DNA of 64,000 nt from Primula veris (Eukaryota > Streptophyta > Magnoliopsida > Ericales > Primulaceae), in the NCBI GenBank assembly GCA_963682055.1, contig OY821746.1:8653992-8717991 (forward strand), in the 5' to 3' direction. Each line of letters begins with the position of its first letter. Position 1 is the stretch's first letter. Made by a program: the position numbers and the translations under genes. The notes beneath the pieces are model-generated. The model did not search any database. It was not told where the DNA came from and was given only the letters and a program-made list of their open reading frames with translations. Below are positions 1 to 14,519 of the stretch, in pieces.

Positions 1-2714
<2,714 letters not shown>

Positions 2715-2910
2715 AGGAGCTTTCAACTGGAAGGTTGCAGTTTAAGTTGTAAGATTATTCACGAACGCAATATTTTTGGGTTCAAATAGTCCTTTTACTT
2801 TACAAGTTTCATGATTGGACACAATAAAAATGATGATTTGAGGAGTATTCAAAGCTCTTGAGAATGTAAGGAGGGATTGTTTCATGACAACTAAAATGTC
2901 ATATTATATT
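2715..2910 (+). terminator. GAPCp 3' UTR with poly(A) signal
   Basis: AT-rich leader-out sequence after the stop codon with an AATAAA hexamer at 2823-2828, about 110 bases past the stop. The Mutator-like MITE starts at the right end of this stretch. Confidence 0.55.
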
Positions 2911-3884
2911 GGGTTAATTATGGTTTGAATACTTGTGTTTTGGTTAATTTTAGGATTGATGACCCAACTTTTAACAATTTCGTTTTAGTGACCTAAATTT
3001 ATAGTTTAGTTTGTTTTAGTGACCCGTCGTTACACTTTTTGGATGGAAACCATTTTGAAGTTTCAATTTGTTCCGTATAGTTAAAAATTTTACGATAAAC
3101 GCTTAAAAATTGTATAAATTACACATAAAAACACTTATATGAAAGGGTATAAAACTATCAATTGGAAGTTACATTTTCATATGTAAATTGAAAAAAAAAG
3201 TAAGTTTTATAAATGCAAAATTAAAAATAATATAAAATTATCAAACAACGTGGTACAAACTAATAAATATAAGCTAAATCGTTGTTTTTTTTGCTATGCA
3301 AGTTCATTATCAAACTTAGTAAAGAGGTATGAATTTTTTTTTTATTGATTAGTGTTATGTTAAAATAAAATAAAGTCTAATTAGACTCTACAAAATTGGG
3401 TTTATTAGATCCAAATTTATTATGTATGATATATTAACAAGTTTTGATATTATTTTATATATTTAATTATACGTGAAGAAAAAAAATAATATTGAATTGT
3501 TAGTAATTATACTTTCAATTCATTAGTTTTGTAAAGACACATGCATATCATCCCAACTAATACAATTCATACGATGTTCGATACCTGTATTCATTTTATT
3601 TGCTAATTATGCAACCTACCTAACACACATGTTTTATATAAGTTTGTAATTTAAGTGTGTTTATATAAGTGGGTAATTTCTATAATTTTCAAGCATTATC
3701 GTACAGTTTTAAACCATACGGAACAAATTGAAATTTTAAAACGGTTTCTATCTAAAAAAATATAACGACGGATCACTGAAACAAACCAAAATATAAATTT
3801 AGTTCACTAAAATAGAATTTTTAAAAATTAGGTAAGCAATATTAAAATTGGACGCATCACAAATCACCTAACCATCGTTGACCC
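2911..3884. mobile_element. Non-autonomous Mutator-like element (long-TIR MITE)
   Basis: A 974-bp element with long imperfect terminal inverted repeats of roughly 220 bp (about 2911-3140 and 3650-3884). The left end reads GGGTTAATTATGGTT; the reverse complement of the right end reads GGGTCAACGATGGTT. The arms stay alignable through TTTGTTCCGTATgGTT and further in. It is flanked by a perfect 9-bp direct repeat TATTATATT (2902-2910 and 3885-3893), the duplication length expected of Mutator-like transposons. There is no coding capacity: the interior is AT-rich with no ORF. It sits just beyond the GAPCp poly(A) region. Confidence 0.82.
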
Positions 3885-4633
3885 TATTATATTGGTATAC
3901 GTTTGCTCTATAATGATAAAAAAAACCCGTCATTCATTGCTTTTGTTTATTTCTTTGTTGGTAATATGACTAAGCATATCTCACAATTTCCACGACACCT
4001 AAAGAATTTATAGTATTTCTGCTTGGAGACACATGCTCTAATGATAAGTCGCAAGACTAACTTAATCAAACGTGTAATGCATTAAAACAATGGTAAACTT
4101 TTACCTTACACAAAAGTTATTCCCAATTATCCAAATTAAAAACGTTGTCTATTTTAGCCTTTGGTATAATACTAAACACTTGTCTTTACCCCTCGCTCAC
4201 TCAACAGCATACATGACAATTGCGCATTACTGCTTTAGTATTCTAGCGAGTGAAATAACGCCGCGTTAGTGTGGGGTTCAGAAATCATTGACAACACTGC
4301 AGCAAACACAGGCCCACTTTGTTATGCATTGATGTCACACGATGTTGTTTAAGAGTTTTTGTATGTGGTTTGTTTGACTACCAACACGTGAGCAAGACAA
4401 CAAATGAAAAAAGTCGGCCAAATCAATTCACCATGGTATTCCCGTATACCAATTCCATCATTTCGCAAGCACAATTCCAGTCACCCCACAAAATGCAAGT
4501 TATTCAGATGTTACATATCACTTTGTCCTTCAAATTTTTTAAAGATAGACAGGATTGACAAAATCAAAGTAAAACACAAAATATCCCATAGAGCAGATGA
4601 TCCATAGCAAACACGCCCCTAAAACCATCAGTG
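3885..4633. other. Intergenic, between the two convergent genes
   Basis: Holds the right target duplication of the MITE and the 3' UTR of the minus-strand DCN1-like gene. No other gene or repeat is recognised; short ORFs here have no recognisable content. Confidence 0.6.
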
Positions 4634-7600
4634 TCAATGTTTCTGATTCCAATCATTCAACCGCCCTTTCTGAATGATGCCATTTTCATTCAAGTACTCG
4701 ACGAATTCATCTATGAGATAAGGCCAAGCACCTTCTGAATCATAGTTCGACAGTGTGGGGTCCACCGTCTAAATTTCAAACAGGATAAAAAGTGTTAGTT
4801 CTATGGCATACCCCATATGTATGGAACTGCAAAAACTGAAAATGTTTCACTCCGAATCATGTTCAATTTCACTCAAATGTAATGTTCTTCTATATCATCA
4901 ACTTGACTTGTTATTAGTTATGATGTGCATGGAACTAACTATAAGCAGATGACAAGAACCAGGCTCATTCTCATGTTCAAAAAAAGTTGTATCTAAATGT
5001 GCAATTGCATTAACAATTATCAACTTGACTGGTTCTACCTCAGAAGATTAAACAATTATGAATCATGGTTAGTTCAGATGTCAAAGATCCCGAAATCATG
5101 CGGGAATATGCAAGGATGCAAACAATAAGAGGCAACAACAAATACATATGAAAGTGTAAATCAGCTTTGTAAAACTATAAAGCTTACCCTAGCAAATTCC
5201 AATAGTTGAGACCAGGTGTCCCTCGAGATTGCTTTGTTGTGCTTCGCCTGATATGTAAAAAATTAAAATATGACATATTAAGCATGTCTCAGTCAATTAA
5301 TGAAGAGCGGTAACTTTTAATTAAGCAATGGTCACTTGAGCGCAGAAAATGGAAACCTCTTGTGAGGTTTTTGTGTATCAGATAAGGATGGGACAAGGAT
5401 CAAATGGTTGGGTAAACACCAAGACTTCTTCAGTTTTGAGTAAGACTAATACGCTACTGATTATACATTTTACATTTTATTTAAAAGTGTACTTGAACTA
5501 TAATACAGTACCTGCAAGAACTGGCACCAGGGTTCAACCAATGGCCACTCCTTTACTTCAAAAAGTAACTGCCACATCCCGATTGCAGTATCTAATGCCA
5601 TAGATTTCTGACCCTGTAAATGAGAAAAAAAGAACGTAGAGTTTTCTGGAGGAAAGATACTAGATTTATCCAATGCCAACAGAATGGATGCTTCCAACTT
5701 TCACACTGCAAAACCATTTACTCTATAAACTCATATCATTTCTTTCATAATAAAGTATTGCAGAAGAAATACGAGGCAAACCAGTGAGGGAAAGTCGACA
5801 AATTCACTAGCAAGGCATATCCAATTGTTGGTAAATGAATTTTTCTTAAAAAGTCTGAACAAATTTGGCTCAACTTCCATCAAAGAACTTAAGAAATCAA
5901 CATTTAACGGAAACAAAATAGATCGAGAGGACTTTGGCAATACCTTTTCCTTTGCCCAGCCAAAAGCAAAGTTATAGATCTCGCAGAACTTTTCTGGACA
6001 ATTACACGTGGAGTTGATATTACTAAAAGATTATAAAATAGGCTAGAATTTGACAATGTTGCATTACAACAGAATATTAACTACCAAAGAAAACATACGC
6101 TCGTCTTTCAGCTCGGAACGCATAAATGGAACTTTAGCACGAAATTTCTCCACGGTATCTATCCTGATATTGGGGAGATAAATATTAGCAAAAAAAAATC
6201 TCGTTTTACTGGCTGACATAGTTGAAATTCGAAAATAGAGAAAGAGCTGGATCAAAATTACCCAAGAGCCAATAAACCACTAACAAACTCCTGTCTGGTA
6301 TATTCACACATAGTGGCGGCCTTCAAATGCCAAGAAAGAACCAACTACATAGAAGAAAAACACCCCATGTTAACTGCATAATTCTATGTCCACTTATCTA
6401 TGTGGACTTCTTTTAGATAAGAAATGGCTGTGGAACAAAAATAAGAAAGTTATCATGTATTCTCGATCAGTTTGGAACCTAGCTTTCATCAAGGAAAAAA
6501 ACAATTTTCTGAAAAAACATCTTGTAATGGTTGGTGAAGATAGTAAAGGAAAACGAAAAAACAAATCCCAGTACATTGCCGAGAAAATAAATAAAATCAA
6601 CAAAAGAACCATTTTCCTATCAGAATGGGGAGAATTATGAAGATAAAACACAGGATGAATGGGAGAAGAGGGAAAGTATTGAAGGTGGAAAATATGACTT
6701 TCTTGGAATAAACATATCCTTTTCCTTATGATATTTAAAATCCAAAAAAATATGCAAAACTCATTTTCCATTCTGTCTTTTTCTTTGTGAATTCCGGGTT
6801 AAATACTGAAAGAACGCAATTTTACCAATTTAAGGCTTCTCTCAGTAACTGGCTCGGGGACAACTATATTTTGCTTCTTATAAATGATTTCACAGGGGTT
6901 AACACTGACATCTGATCTAAGGAGTAAAACTCCAAAAGTATTGGGATGCAAATTATGAGTAGTGTTCAAATAATTCATAAAGCATCCATGTTCTATAATA
7001 AAGTCGTCAAAAAGAACATAAGTACATACCGTAACAATAGATTACAAAAAAAAAAAAAAACATACCGTAACAATATCTTGGGGATCAACCTACAAGGACA
7101 CATAAAGTTGAATGTTAATCGACTAGAAAAGAGGGAACCGTTATTTAGGAGGTGTCCTGTTAACTAAAGATTGTGTCTGGCAGCTTTTTTTTAGGTGAAA
7201 ATTTTAATAAAAGGAGTAGGAAAATCTTCTTAAAAAACTTAAGTGGAGCATTTGGTAACAATGTCAAAAACTGTTTCTTATTTCGAGGGACACGCTTGAA
7301 TTACAAAAGTTACAGACGCATCCTTTTGATGCACATTTTGATTTCTTAATGACATTGTGTATCAAAAATATATTTTACGCAGAGATAAGATTATTTGAAG
7401 AGGGACAAAACGTTTCAGCTCCATGCCATCCTAAATATGATTGAAAAACAATATTCTTGTGGCGAGTCACATATAGCTCAACCTAAAAAAGTTTAACCCC
7501 TTGAATCACATAACTAGATGACCAAATACAGGTTGAGCTACCTGAAGGTCCTTGCAAAGGAGTGAAATACCATCAGCCAAAATAAAGTCATTTTGTGGAT

Positions 7601-10052
7601 CTGCATAACAGAAGATCCTCTCAACATTTAAATCTCGATATAAATGTATATAAAAATGCCAAAAGGAGCATAAGTGAGTACCTTTATATCTATTGTATAG
7701 CTCCTCGACATGTCTGGTATTAGTATTTGATTTGGGAAGCTGAGGTTGGTTATAGAAAATATCAAATGCTCCTTCGAGATGCCAATCACTGGCTTTTAAG
7801 GTCTGAAGGGCAATCTTTTCACTGAAAATACATATAACAGAAAAATATAACAATAGTAACTTGTATTACTACTACTTCAAACATTTGGTACAAAGTCTTT
7901 TCCGGTATGTGGTAGTAATCCAGGACCTCCAATCCATTATCAACAAGATATGGGTTAGTCCTTTACATAATTATCTAAAATGGAGAAAACCACTTATATT
8001 GAAGAAGCAGTAAATTTTCGTGCTCTTTTACAATAAGATACAGGAAGCTAATTCTAAACCATTTTTAAACCAAGGGAAATGATGACGGTTTAAGTAGCTT
8101 GCAGAGCCAAATTTCGTTTGGTTATCTTAATAAAACAGCAGATCCTTCACACTAACTTTGTATCACCCCCACTTTCAATGAACTTAAACTTGTGGTGAGT
8201 AATAACATTGAACTACTAAAAGCACTGGTCTTAGCCAGGCATCAGTTACTTGTCCTATGATGTTTCAAACACGTTATTTAACCTCTCTTTTTTTTGTAAT
8301 TCAGGGATAAAAACCAGCTCATAAATGGATTTTTGAAATAGCATCACCTCTAACAATTACTAGCTATTGAATGCTACGATTGTTGAAGAACGGTTTTATA
8401 CTAGCAAAAGTTCATCGTAAATGCAATAATAAATAATAACTACAATGAAGAAGTCGGAAAAATGCAGATACTGCCAGATAGCATTGACAACCAACATGTT
8501 CAAATGAGTTGGGCATCCAAAGAAATAGCACTGCTATCAGGAAATTGAACTTCGTAGTTATCTCATCCCAAAATTTAATAACTTTTACCCGCAAAATAAG
8601 AAAAATGTTGTTGCATGTAACCGTAGGTTTGTGTAAAATCGAACATCATAGATCAAGAGCAACATTAAAATAGGGTAAAACAGTATTAAGGTTACCTTGA
8701 CCCAGTTATTGTCACGAACTGCTGAACTTTGTCACGATGTCCTCTTCCTAGCTTGTTCTTTATATGCCAGGAAAATTAGATACAATTACAACAAAAAATG
8801 TATACGAAGTACCAAAGAAGAGATCACAATCAATATGAAGTTTACAACACTAAAGTGGGTTTTCTGTCAAGAGTGATTGCATGCAGTGGAAAAAAGATAG
8901 TTTTTTTTTTAATCTTTATCGAGAAAGGTAGGAAAAGGAGTAAAGTAAACAAATAGCATTTTCAGGTTCGGGGTATTGGAAATTTAGTGCTAATGAGCTT
9001 ATCAAGTCTAATTGAAGAAAAGTAACGCAGCAAGCTTAGTGATAAACTGAACTACCCTTATATTTGCTATTCAAATGAAAAATAAATAAGTATGAATAAA
9101 AAATCCGTTTCAACAGCCAAATTTGAAAGCTAGCTACGATCGCTTCACTTCCCCTCTAAACACTATTTTTAAGCTGAAATTTAGTGCCAGAGACTATAAA
9201 CCAACACAAGCATAAACACAAAACAAAGTCATAAGTTTTTTTACTAGAAGTTGGGGAAAATAAAAAGCCTGATCACTAGCCAGAGACAACAAACTATCAT
9301 TTTCATGTTACAAGATAAAACATGTCCTTGTATCAACAAATACAACAGAAAATCACGGGGGTCAATCTCTTTCACAACAAGGAAAATGAGCTAATAACTT
9401 ATACTACTATATGAGTAAAAGAGCATTGGAACCGATAAACCTAAGAACTTAACTTGAAAAAGCTTTATGAACACAATTCAAATAGTGCTGACGAAAACTA
9501 TCACTATCTTTGCTGATTTAGAGGAAACTTAGCAACTATAAATCAGTCCTAAACAAGAACACCGAAAAATAAAACTGAGAGAGAAATGCCTCACATCTAA
9601 CATCAACCTTATAGCATACAAATAATTGGCTACAATTGTGGACTAAAAGTCTATAACTAAACTCAATTATTGTTAACTTAATATAAACACTTTATATCTT
9701 TGCTCCTATACTGTAACTTGCAACAAAATCAGTGACATCACATAGCTAACAACACTAAAATACCAAATCTTAAGACCCCAAAAATACATTTTCAACATCA
9801 TCACAATAAAGTAGGCTAAAAAAATAACAACCACCCTATTAAATCAGGCAAATTTAGCTACAAATTACGACTATTTTCCTGACAATCCCTAGTTTTAACA
9901 TAGAACCATACCTCCTATCATTATAGAATAAACACAAGTATACCCATAAAAAAAAATACTAAATATTTTCCTCTATAATTGCAAAAAAAAAGGAAAAAAA
10001 AGTGCGAATTTTATAGGGTATAGAAAAAATAGAGAAGATGATTAATCACCAT
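4634..10052 (-). CDS. DCN1: DCN1-like protein (defective in cullin neddylation), complete, 11 coding exons
   Basis: Scaffold E3-type factor promoting NEDD8 attachment to cullins. Coding exons from 5' to 3' on the minus strand: 10050-10052 (ATG alone, then GTGATT donor), 8696-8757, 7682-7821, 7542-7600, 7066-7089 (24 nt), 6262-6344, 6099-6163, 5944-5993, 5512-5613, 5188-5247 and 4634-4768 (TGA 4634-4636). All phases join, giving 260 residues against about 250 in Arabidopsis. An N-terminal UBA-like segment ([20 protein letters not shown], then [20 protein letters not shown]) is followed by the DCUN1/PONY domain ([54 protein letters not shown]). The one-codon first exon explains why no long ORF begins with the true start. 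No breaks, so probably functional. Confidence 0.93.
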
Positions 10053-10256
10053 TTTTAATGTCTCTGATGTGCACGTGAAATAGAGAAATAAACTAGGTTT
10101 TCAATGAAATATATATATATATATATATAGATTCTTTCTTTCTCTCTCTAAATATATATATATATATAAAATCTATCTCTCTACACACAGTGAAACACAC
10201 ACACACACAAGCCCACCAGATGCTCTAGTTCTACTGTTGTTATTTAGTTTTTTTTA
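10053..10256 (-). promoter_or_regulatory. 5' UTR / core promoter of the DCN1-like gene
   Basis: Read on the minus strand, the leader before the ATG contains a CA/GT run (about 10195-10208), GA-rich stretches and two TA runs (about 10109-10128 and 10151-10168). GA/CT microsatellites near plant transcription starts are common core-promoter features; the exact start site cannot be read. Confidence 0.45.
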
Positions 10257-10419
10257 CTGATCCTCGTATTCATTTACGAAATTACGTGCTAAATAATTTA
10301 ATATTTAAACTATATGATTAATTTTTTAAAATTTTCGTTTTGATAATTTTGATACAAGTTATTATTCGGTTAAAATTATACGTACTTTCGTAGTGCATAA
10401 TTAATTGGAACGGATGAAG
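10257..10419. mobile_element. Stowaway-type MITE, partial copy
   Basis: Flanked by TA (10255-10256 and 10420-10421). Its right end AATTGGAACGGATGAAG and interior (TACGAAATTACGTGC, ATATGATTAATTTTTTAAAA) match the complete copy at 52823-53055. At 163 bp it is shorter than the 233-235 bp copies, so it has lost interior sequence. Confidence 0.65.
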
Positions 10420-11192
10420 TACTAATTATGATTAAATTACAAAAAACGATCATTTAGTTTTAAATTTCTCTATTTGGTTCTAATGGTTTATGTTCATTTA
10501 TACTAGTTTTTTTATTTATTTATTTAATTGGTTGTTCATTTATAATAGTGATGAAAAGTTTTTGAATCACAAAACCTTTAAAAAAATGTTACTAATTATG
10601 ATTGAATTAGAATGGCCGATCATTTAGTTTAAAACTTATCTAATTTGGTTTTAATGGTTTCTGTTCATTTATAATAGCTTTTGTTTGATTAATTTTCATT
10701 TATGATAGTGAGGAAAAGTTTTTGAACACATGACGGGTAATGGTCACAAAAGCTTGAAAAAGATATAAAAATGTTACTTCATTCGTCATAAATTGTTAGG
10801 GTTATACAAAATTATGTGCACTTTTTACCGACAAATAACTCATATTTAAGTTGTCGAAATCTAATTTTTTAAAAGTTAATCACATAGTTCAAATGTTAAA
10901 CTATATAATCAATTTTTTAAAATTTATATTTCAACGAGTTAAACACGAGATATTTGGTAATCAAAATTGCACGTAGATATATAGAGCCCAAATATTTTAG
11001 GACGGAGTGAGTACAAATTATGTTCGAATTACAATGACTCATTTAGTTTGAAACTTCTCTAATTTGGTTTTAATGGTTTCCGTTCATTTATAATAGCTTC
11101 TGTTTGATTCTTTTTTCATTTATAATAGTGAGGAAACGTTTTTGAAAATTAACAGGTAATGGTCATAAAACCTTGAAAAAATGTTACTATTT
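10420..11192. repeat. Three-unit tandem repeat (~175 bp unit) split by a Stowaway
   Basis: Units start with ACTAATTATG/ACAAATTATG at about 10420, 10590 and 11013. They share CATTTAGTTT, TTTGGTTTTAATGGTTT, GTTCATTTATAATAG and end in AAAAAATGTTA. A complete Stowaway (10777-11011) lies exactly at the junction of units 2 and 3. Confidence 0.75.
10777..11011. mobile_element. Stowaway-type MITE
   Basis: 235 bp, flanked by TA on both sides (10775-10776, 11012-11013). The ends CTTCATTCGTC and GACGGAGTGAG are inverted copies of the CTCCCTCCGTC-like Stowaway terminus. No coding capacity. Confidence 0.75.
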
Positions 11193-11867
11193 GTTGAATC
11201 GGATATGTAGATAATCATCAATAACTGAATTAAAAGAACCGATTTTCTATTCGACCAACTCGTAATATATCGGTGAACCAACGTTTCGCATCGTGAGAGT
11301 TAGAAGTTAAGAGAAATTGTACCAATCCCCTCGTCGTGGTAGTTAGAAGTTAAGAGAAATTGTATCAATCCTCTCTAATACTATTTTTCACTTAATTTGT
11401 GGATTGTAAGCAAAAATATAGGCGACATCATTTATGTAAAACATCCTTCGTTTATGTCCTCAAATACAAAGAGAAGTATTGTCTCCTTATAAACTAAACA
11501 AATAATATTTAGGGACCATTTTTTCTCACTCCCTTCCACAATCATTGAGCCCATGTTTAAAACTATTAAAATATTAAGGGTTCGTTTACTATCAATTTTT
11601 TCAGTCAAAAACCTGCTTTCAGAAAACAGTAGAAAAAAATATTGATTTACAAAATATACACGAGTGTTTGGAAAAAAACTAAAAAAAACTAACTTTCAAC
11701 ATATTGATTTTTTACATTAGCTAATAAAGATTTGCGTTTTCAATCAAAATAACTTTATAAGACATATTTTTGATAAATTTTCAAAATAACATATTTAAAC
11801 GAGCAAGTAACACGTTAAGTATACGAATAAAATTTTAGTTGAAATAAGATCAATATTCATTTAAATT
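11193..11867. other. AT-rich intergenic before the left retrotransposon
   Basis: No gene or complete element recognised. A near-duplicate pair (TTAGAAGTTAAGAGAAATTGTA at about 11300 and 11342) is present. The last five bases (11863-11867, AAATT) are the target duplication of the left gypsy element. Confidence 0.5.
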
Positions 11868-12395
11868 TGATAAAGTCATAACTTTGGTCGGTATCGTTAG
11901 GCTTTTCAACATTAATATATACTGAATTAACAATAAACGATGAACACTTCTTGATCTTTATTCGTATTCGGCAATTGCCATTGTTCGGATTACAACTCTA
12001 TCTCTATATTTATGCTCGGTTTTACGACTTTCTCTTGTGATCTTGATCTTTCTCCGATCTCTGTGCTCGTTTCTTGATCTGCTCGGTTTGTTTCTTGATG
12101 TGACAGGCTTTGGAGAGTTTCTCTCTTTTCTCTACTTCTCTCTATAATTTTTGAGTAGATTTTCTGGTTCCTTTCTTAGGGGGGATATTTGGCTATTTAT
12201 AGGCAATTATGCCTCCTGATATGTTGACAAATGTCTCCATCTCATGGGATTTTTCAGACATGGGTCCCTATTTAAGTGGGCTTGGGATTTTTTGTAAAGG
12301 GGAGATAACCCATTAAGTGTTGGATACCCCGTTATGATATATGGGCTGTTTAATACCCGAATAGAGCATTCAGATCTAATTTTTATGTTCTATCA
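11868..12395 (-). repeat. 3' LTR of left gypsy element
   Basis: 528 bp, TG...CA ends, about 98.5% identical by eye to 28317-28843. Contains the same CTATTTATA (minus-strand TATAAATAG) as the 5' LTR. Confidence 0.93.
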
Positions 12396-12410
12396 AGTGC
12401 TCCCTGACTT
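12396..12410 (-). other. Candidate polypurine tract of left gypsy element
   Basis: On the minus strand, GAAGTCAGGGAGCACT lies directly before the 3' LTR. The right element has the identical string at 47640-47655. It is purine-rich but not pure, so the call rests on position and conservation. Confidence 0.5.
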
Positions 12411-12633
12411 CGTCGGTGTGGTTTCCATATCGAGGGAGTCATGATTGGTCTGTCGAAGAGATTACTTCGGTTTAGCTATTCCCTATGTTTCATTCGACGA
12501 ATGCCCCATTTTATAACTGATCCTTGGGACCCATTTACTGTCTTGGGAACTTGCAAATTTGCTATTTGACTATGATATGACCCTTGGTATCTTTTTTTGA
12601 GGAAACCTTTGACCTTTCCAAAAATCACCTTAT

Positions 12634-12641
12634 TATAAAAG
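12634..12641 (+). promoter_or_regulatory. TATA box of antisense gene a (left)
   Basis: TATAAAAG 60 bases before the ATG at 12694. The right-element homologue has TATAAAG 54 bases or so before its ATG. Confidence 0.65.
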
Positions 12642-12693
12642 GGAATACCCTTCCCACGATTACTTATTCCATCACCTCCTTGCTTGTGACTTA

Positions 12694-13005
12694 ATGACTT
12701 CTCCCAATGGTTCTACTGGAGACAATTCTTCAGATTATGTCGCTTACTTGGAGAATGAAGTCAAGAAGGCTCGCGTTATGAAAAAGAAACTGGCGGACAT
12801 GACAAAAAGGTTATCCGATATGGATGCGGCCCATCACTTGACGATGGCTGGCCTGGATTGGGCCTTTGAGCGTATAAAGAGGCTCGAGGCTTATTTGGCT
12901 AAGAAAAAGGCATAAAAAAGGGCCTATAAGCTTGCCTTCAAGGAGTTACATGCTCGGTCTAAACCGAGTTCGGATGACGTTGAAGGAGGCTCTTCCTCGG
13001 AATAA
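12694..13005 (+). pseudogene. Antisense gene a (left copy), coiled-coil protein, one nonsense codon
   Basis: Function unknown. Encodes a short, charged, helix-forming protein beginning MTSPNGSTGDNSSDYVAYLE. A stop at 12913-12915 interrupts the frame after 73 codons, but it continues unchanged (KRAYKLAFKELHARSKPSSD) to a TAA at 13003-13005, matching the uninterrupted 106-residue copy at 47092-47412. It is the antisense gene nearest the 3' LTR. The tail motif (K)RAYKL..KE..AR.K is shared with gene b, so a and b look like ancient tandem duplicates. AATAAA lies downstream at about 13073. Confidence 0.7.
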
Positions 13006-13234
13006 TTAGTCTTGTGATTTCTTTGTATTGGGTGTCATCACCAAGTTGTAATCGAATCATGGAAAAATATTAATAAAACATCTTTTATTTTCATTCTTGC
13101 CTGTTTATTCTCTTGATACCTTTTTGGATGATTTAATCGGATTTGAACTGCTGTAGTTAACCATAAATGCTCTTGGGAAGTTCAAGAGGTTGTCTTTCTT
13201 CGAGATGACCTTTGATCTACCCCTCGTTTCTTCC

Positions 13235-13242
13235 TATAAAAG
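13235..13242 (+). promoter_or_regulatory. TATA box of antisense gene b (left)
   Basis: TATAAAAG 58 bases before the ATG at 13293; the right homologue has TATAAAAG about 50 bases before its ATG. Confidence 0.65.
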
Positions 13243-13292
13243 GGGACTATTCCTATATTCTTTGTGCAACTCAATTCTTTATTAACGAACAA

Positions 13293-13631
13293 ATGGCTTC
13301 TCCTCGTGAAAATAGTGGTGACAACCTTCCTGAATATGTTACCCATCTCGAGGAGGAGGTTAGGAAGGCCCGTATCCTCGAAAGGAGGGTTGCCTCTTTA
13401 ACCGTGGAGGCTCGCCGAGCTGCTGAGATGGACGAGCGCTTGGAGGCCATGGAGAGTGAATATCAGAGGTCTCTGATCGACAATATTTGGGCTCGTGCTC
13501 GGATCAAAGAGCTTGAGGCTTCTAGAGATGGGCATATTGCTTCCAAGAGAGCCTACAAATTGGTCCTTAAGGAAGTGTATGCTCGGCCTAAGAGGAAGCC
13601 GAGTGACGAAGCAGGCCCTTCTACGAAATGA
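13293..13631 (+). CDS. Antisense gene b (left copy), coiled-coil protein, intact
   Basis: 112 residues, function unknown. The start MASPRENSGDNLPEYV is chosen because the right-hand copy (46450-46788) begins and ends at the same places with the same length. The body is a predicted coiled coil (HLEEEVRKARILERRVASL, RARIKELEASRD) followed by a basic tail KRAYKLVLKEVYAR and the end SDEAGPSTK. Its own TATA box lies 58 bases upstream and AATAAA lies past the stop (about 13698). It reads against gag-pol of the same element. Open in both copies, unlike gag-pol. Confidence 0.72.
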   Translation: MASPRENSGDNLPEYVTHLEEEVRKARILERRVASLTVEARRAAEMDERLEAMESEYQRSLIDNIWARARIKELEASRDGHIASKRAYKLVLKEVYARPKRKPSDEAGPSTK

Positions 13632-14132
13632 TTTTATTATTTTTATTGTACTTCCTTTATGTTGACTGCCTCTCATGTAATGAAGTATCAATCAATCAAT
13701 AAAGACTTCTTTTTCTTGTTTATATCTGAATTACTTTCCCAATGCAATTTATTTTGACTGCGCATGCTTGTGGCTTCTTTAATGACTTTTCTTGGGCCTT
13801 GTGTTTGACCTTATCCACTGGATCTTCTTAATCTTTGTATCTAGGGACCACTGGGATTTCTTGAGCCCTGTGCACAAATCTTATCCCTTATATCTTAATA
13901 TTGTTGCACTTTTTCCAGATTGACACGTGCAGAGGCTTTTCGAATTCTACCCTCTTTAAATACTGGCATGAATCCAAGCGTTTCTTCTCAACAGACGCCT
14001 CTTTTAATAACGAATGGTCGCAACTCCCCACTTTAAATTTCTCAACAGGCGCCTCTTTTTAATTACCCATGTTTTCCAGAGTCTTTTGACGAACGGTTGC
14101 ACTTCCCCATGCTAAACCTTCCTTAATTTATC
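13632..14132 (+). other. Spacer between antisense genes b and c
   Basis: Contains the AATAAA of gene b, then a region with two imperfect copies of a CAACAGGCGCCTCTTTT-type motif (about 13990 and 14042). The corresponding spacer in the right element (45900-46440) is alignable, so it is part of the family structure. Confidence 0.5.
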
Positions 14133-14140
14133 TATAAATA
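14133..14140 (+). promoter_or_regulatory. TATA box of antisense gene c (left)
   Basis: TATAAATA 93 bases before the ATG; the right copy has TATAAATA at 45892-45899, about 85 bases before its ATG. Confidence 0.65.
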
Positions 14141-14225
14141 CCTTCTTTAAGATATGGATTTCTTCACAATCTCCCCCTTATCTCTCTTCATTATATACAG
14201 AATTTCATCCCATAACTCCCTTAAA

Positions 14226-14519
14226 ATGGAAGGTTCTTCAACCAAATCTGCACTGGTCTTGCAAGTGGAGTCTTTTGAAGCTTCATATGGCCATGCACTA
14301 AAGCTGTTGAAGGATGCTGAGGAGGAATTAAAGGTGATGCGTTATCACCATACCGAGATGGTTCGGGAATTGACTTGGCTAAGATCCGAGCTGGATTATT
14401 GTCGACATGCTCGTCGAGCTCTAGTCGAAGAGAATGAGGTGTTGAGGGGGAATCCGACACTTCGAGACAGGAATGTCTCTGTCGGGCCCTCTCATCGATA
14501 CCGATCGACTTCCCCCTAG
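14226..14519 (+). CDS. Antisense gene c (left copy), coiled-coil protein, intact
   Basis: 97 residues, function unknown. It begins MEGSSTKSALVLQVESFEAS; the start matches the 294-nt right copy at 45514-45807 exactly in length. The central helix DAEEELKVMRYHHTEMVREL and SELDYCRHARRALVEENEVL have heptad-like spacing; the C-terminus GPSHRYRSTSP is identical in both copies. It is followed immediately by a long pyrimidine tract. Single exon with its own TATA box. Confidence 0.72.
   Translation: MEGSSTKSALVLQVESFEASYGHALKLLKDAEEELKVMRYHHTEMVRELTWLRSELDYCRHARRALVEENEVLRGNPTLRDRNVSVGPSHRYRSTSP

Noticed and set aside
6394..6771. 125-residue minus-strand ORF
   Set aside because: It lies inside an intron of the DCN1-like gene, is Phe/Ile/Leu-rich from AT-rich sequence and matches nothing recognisable.
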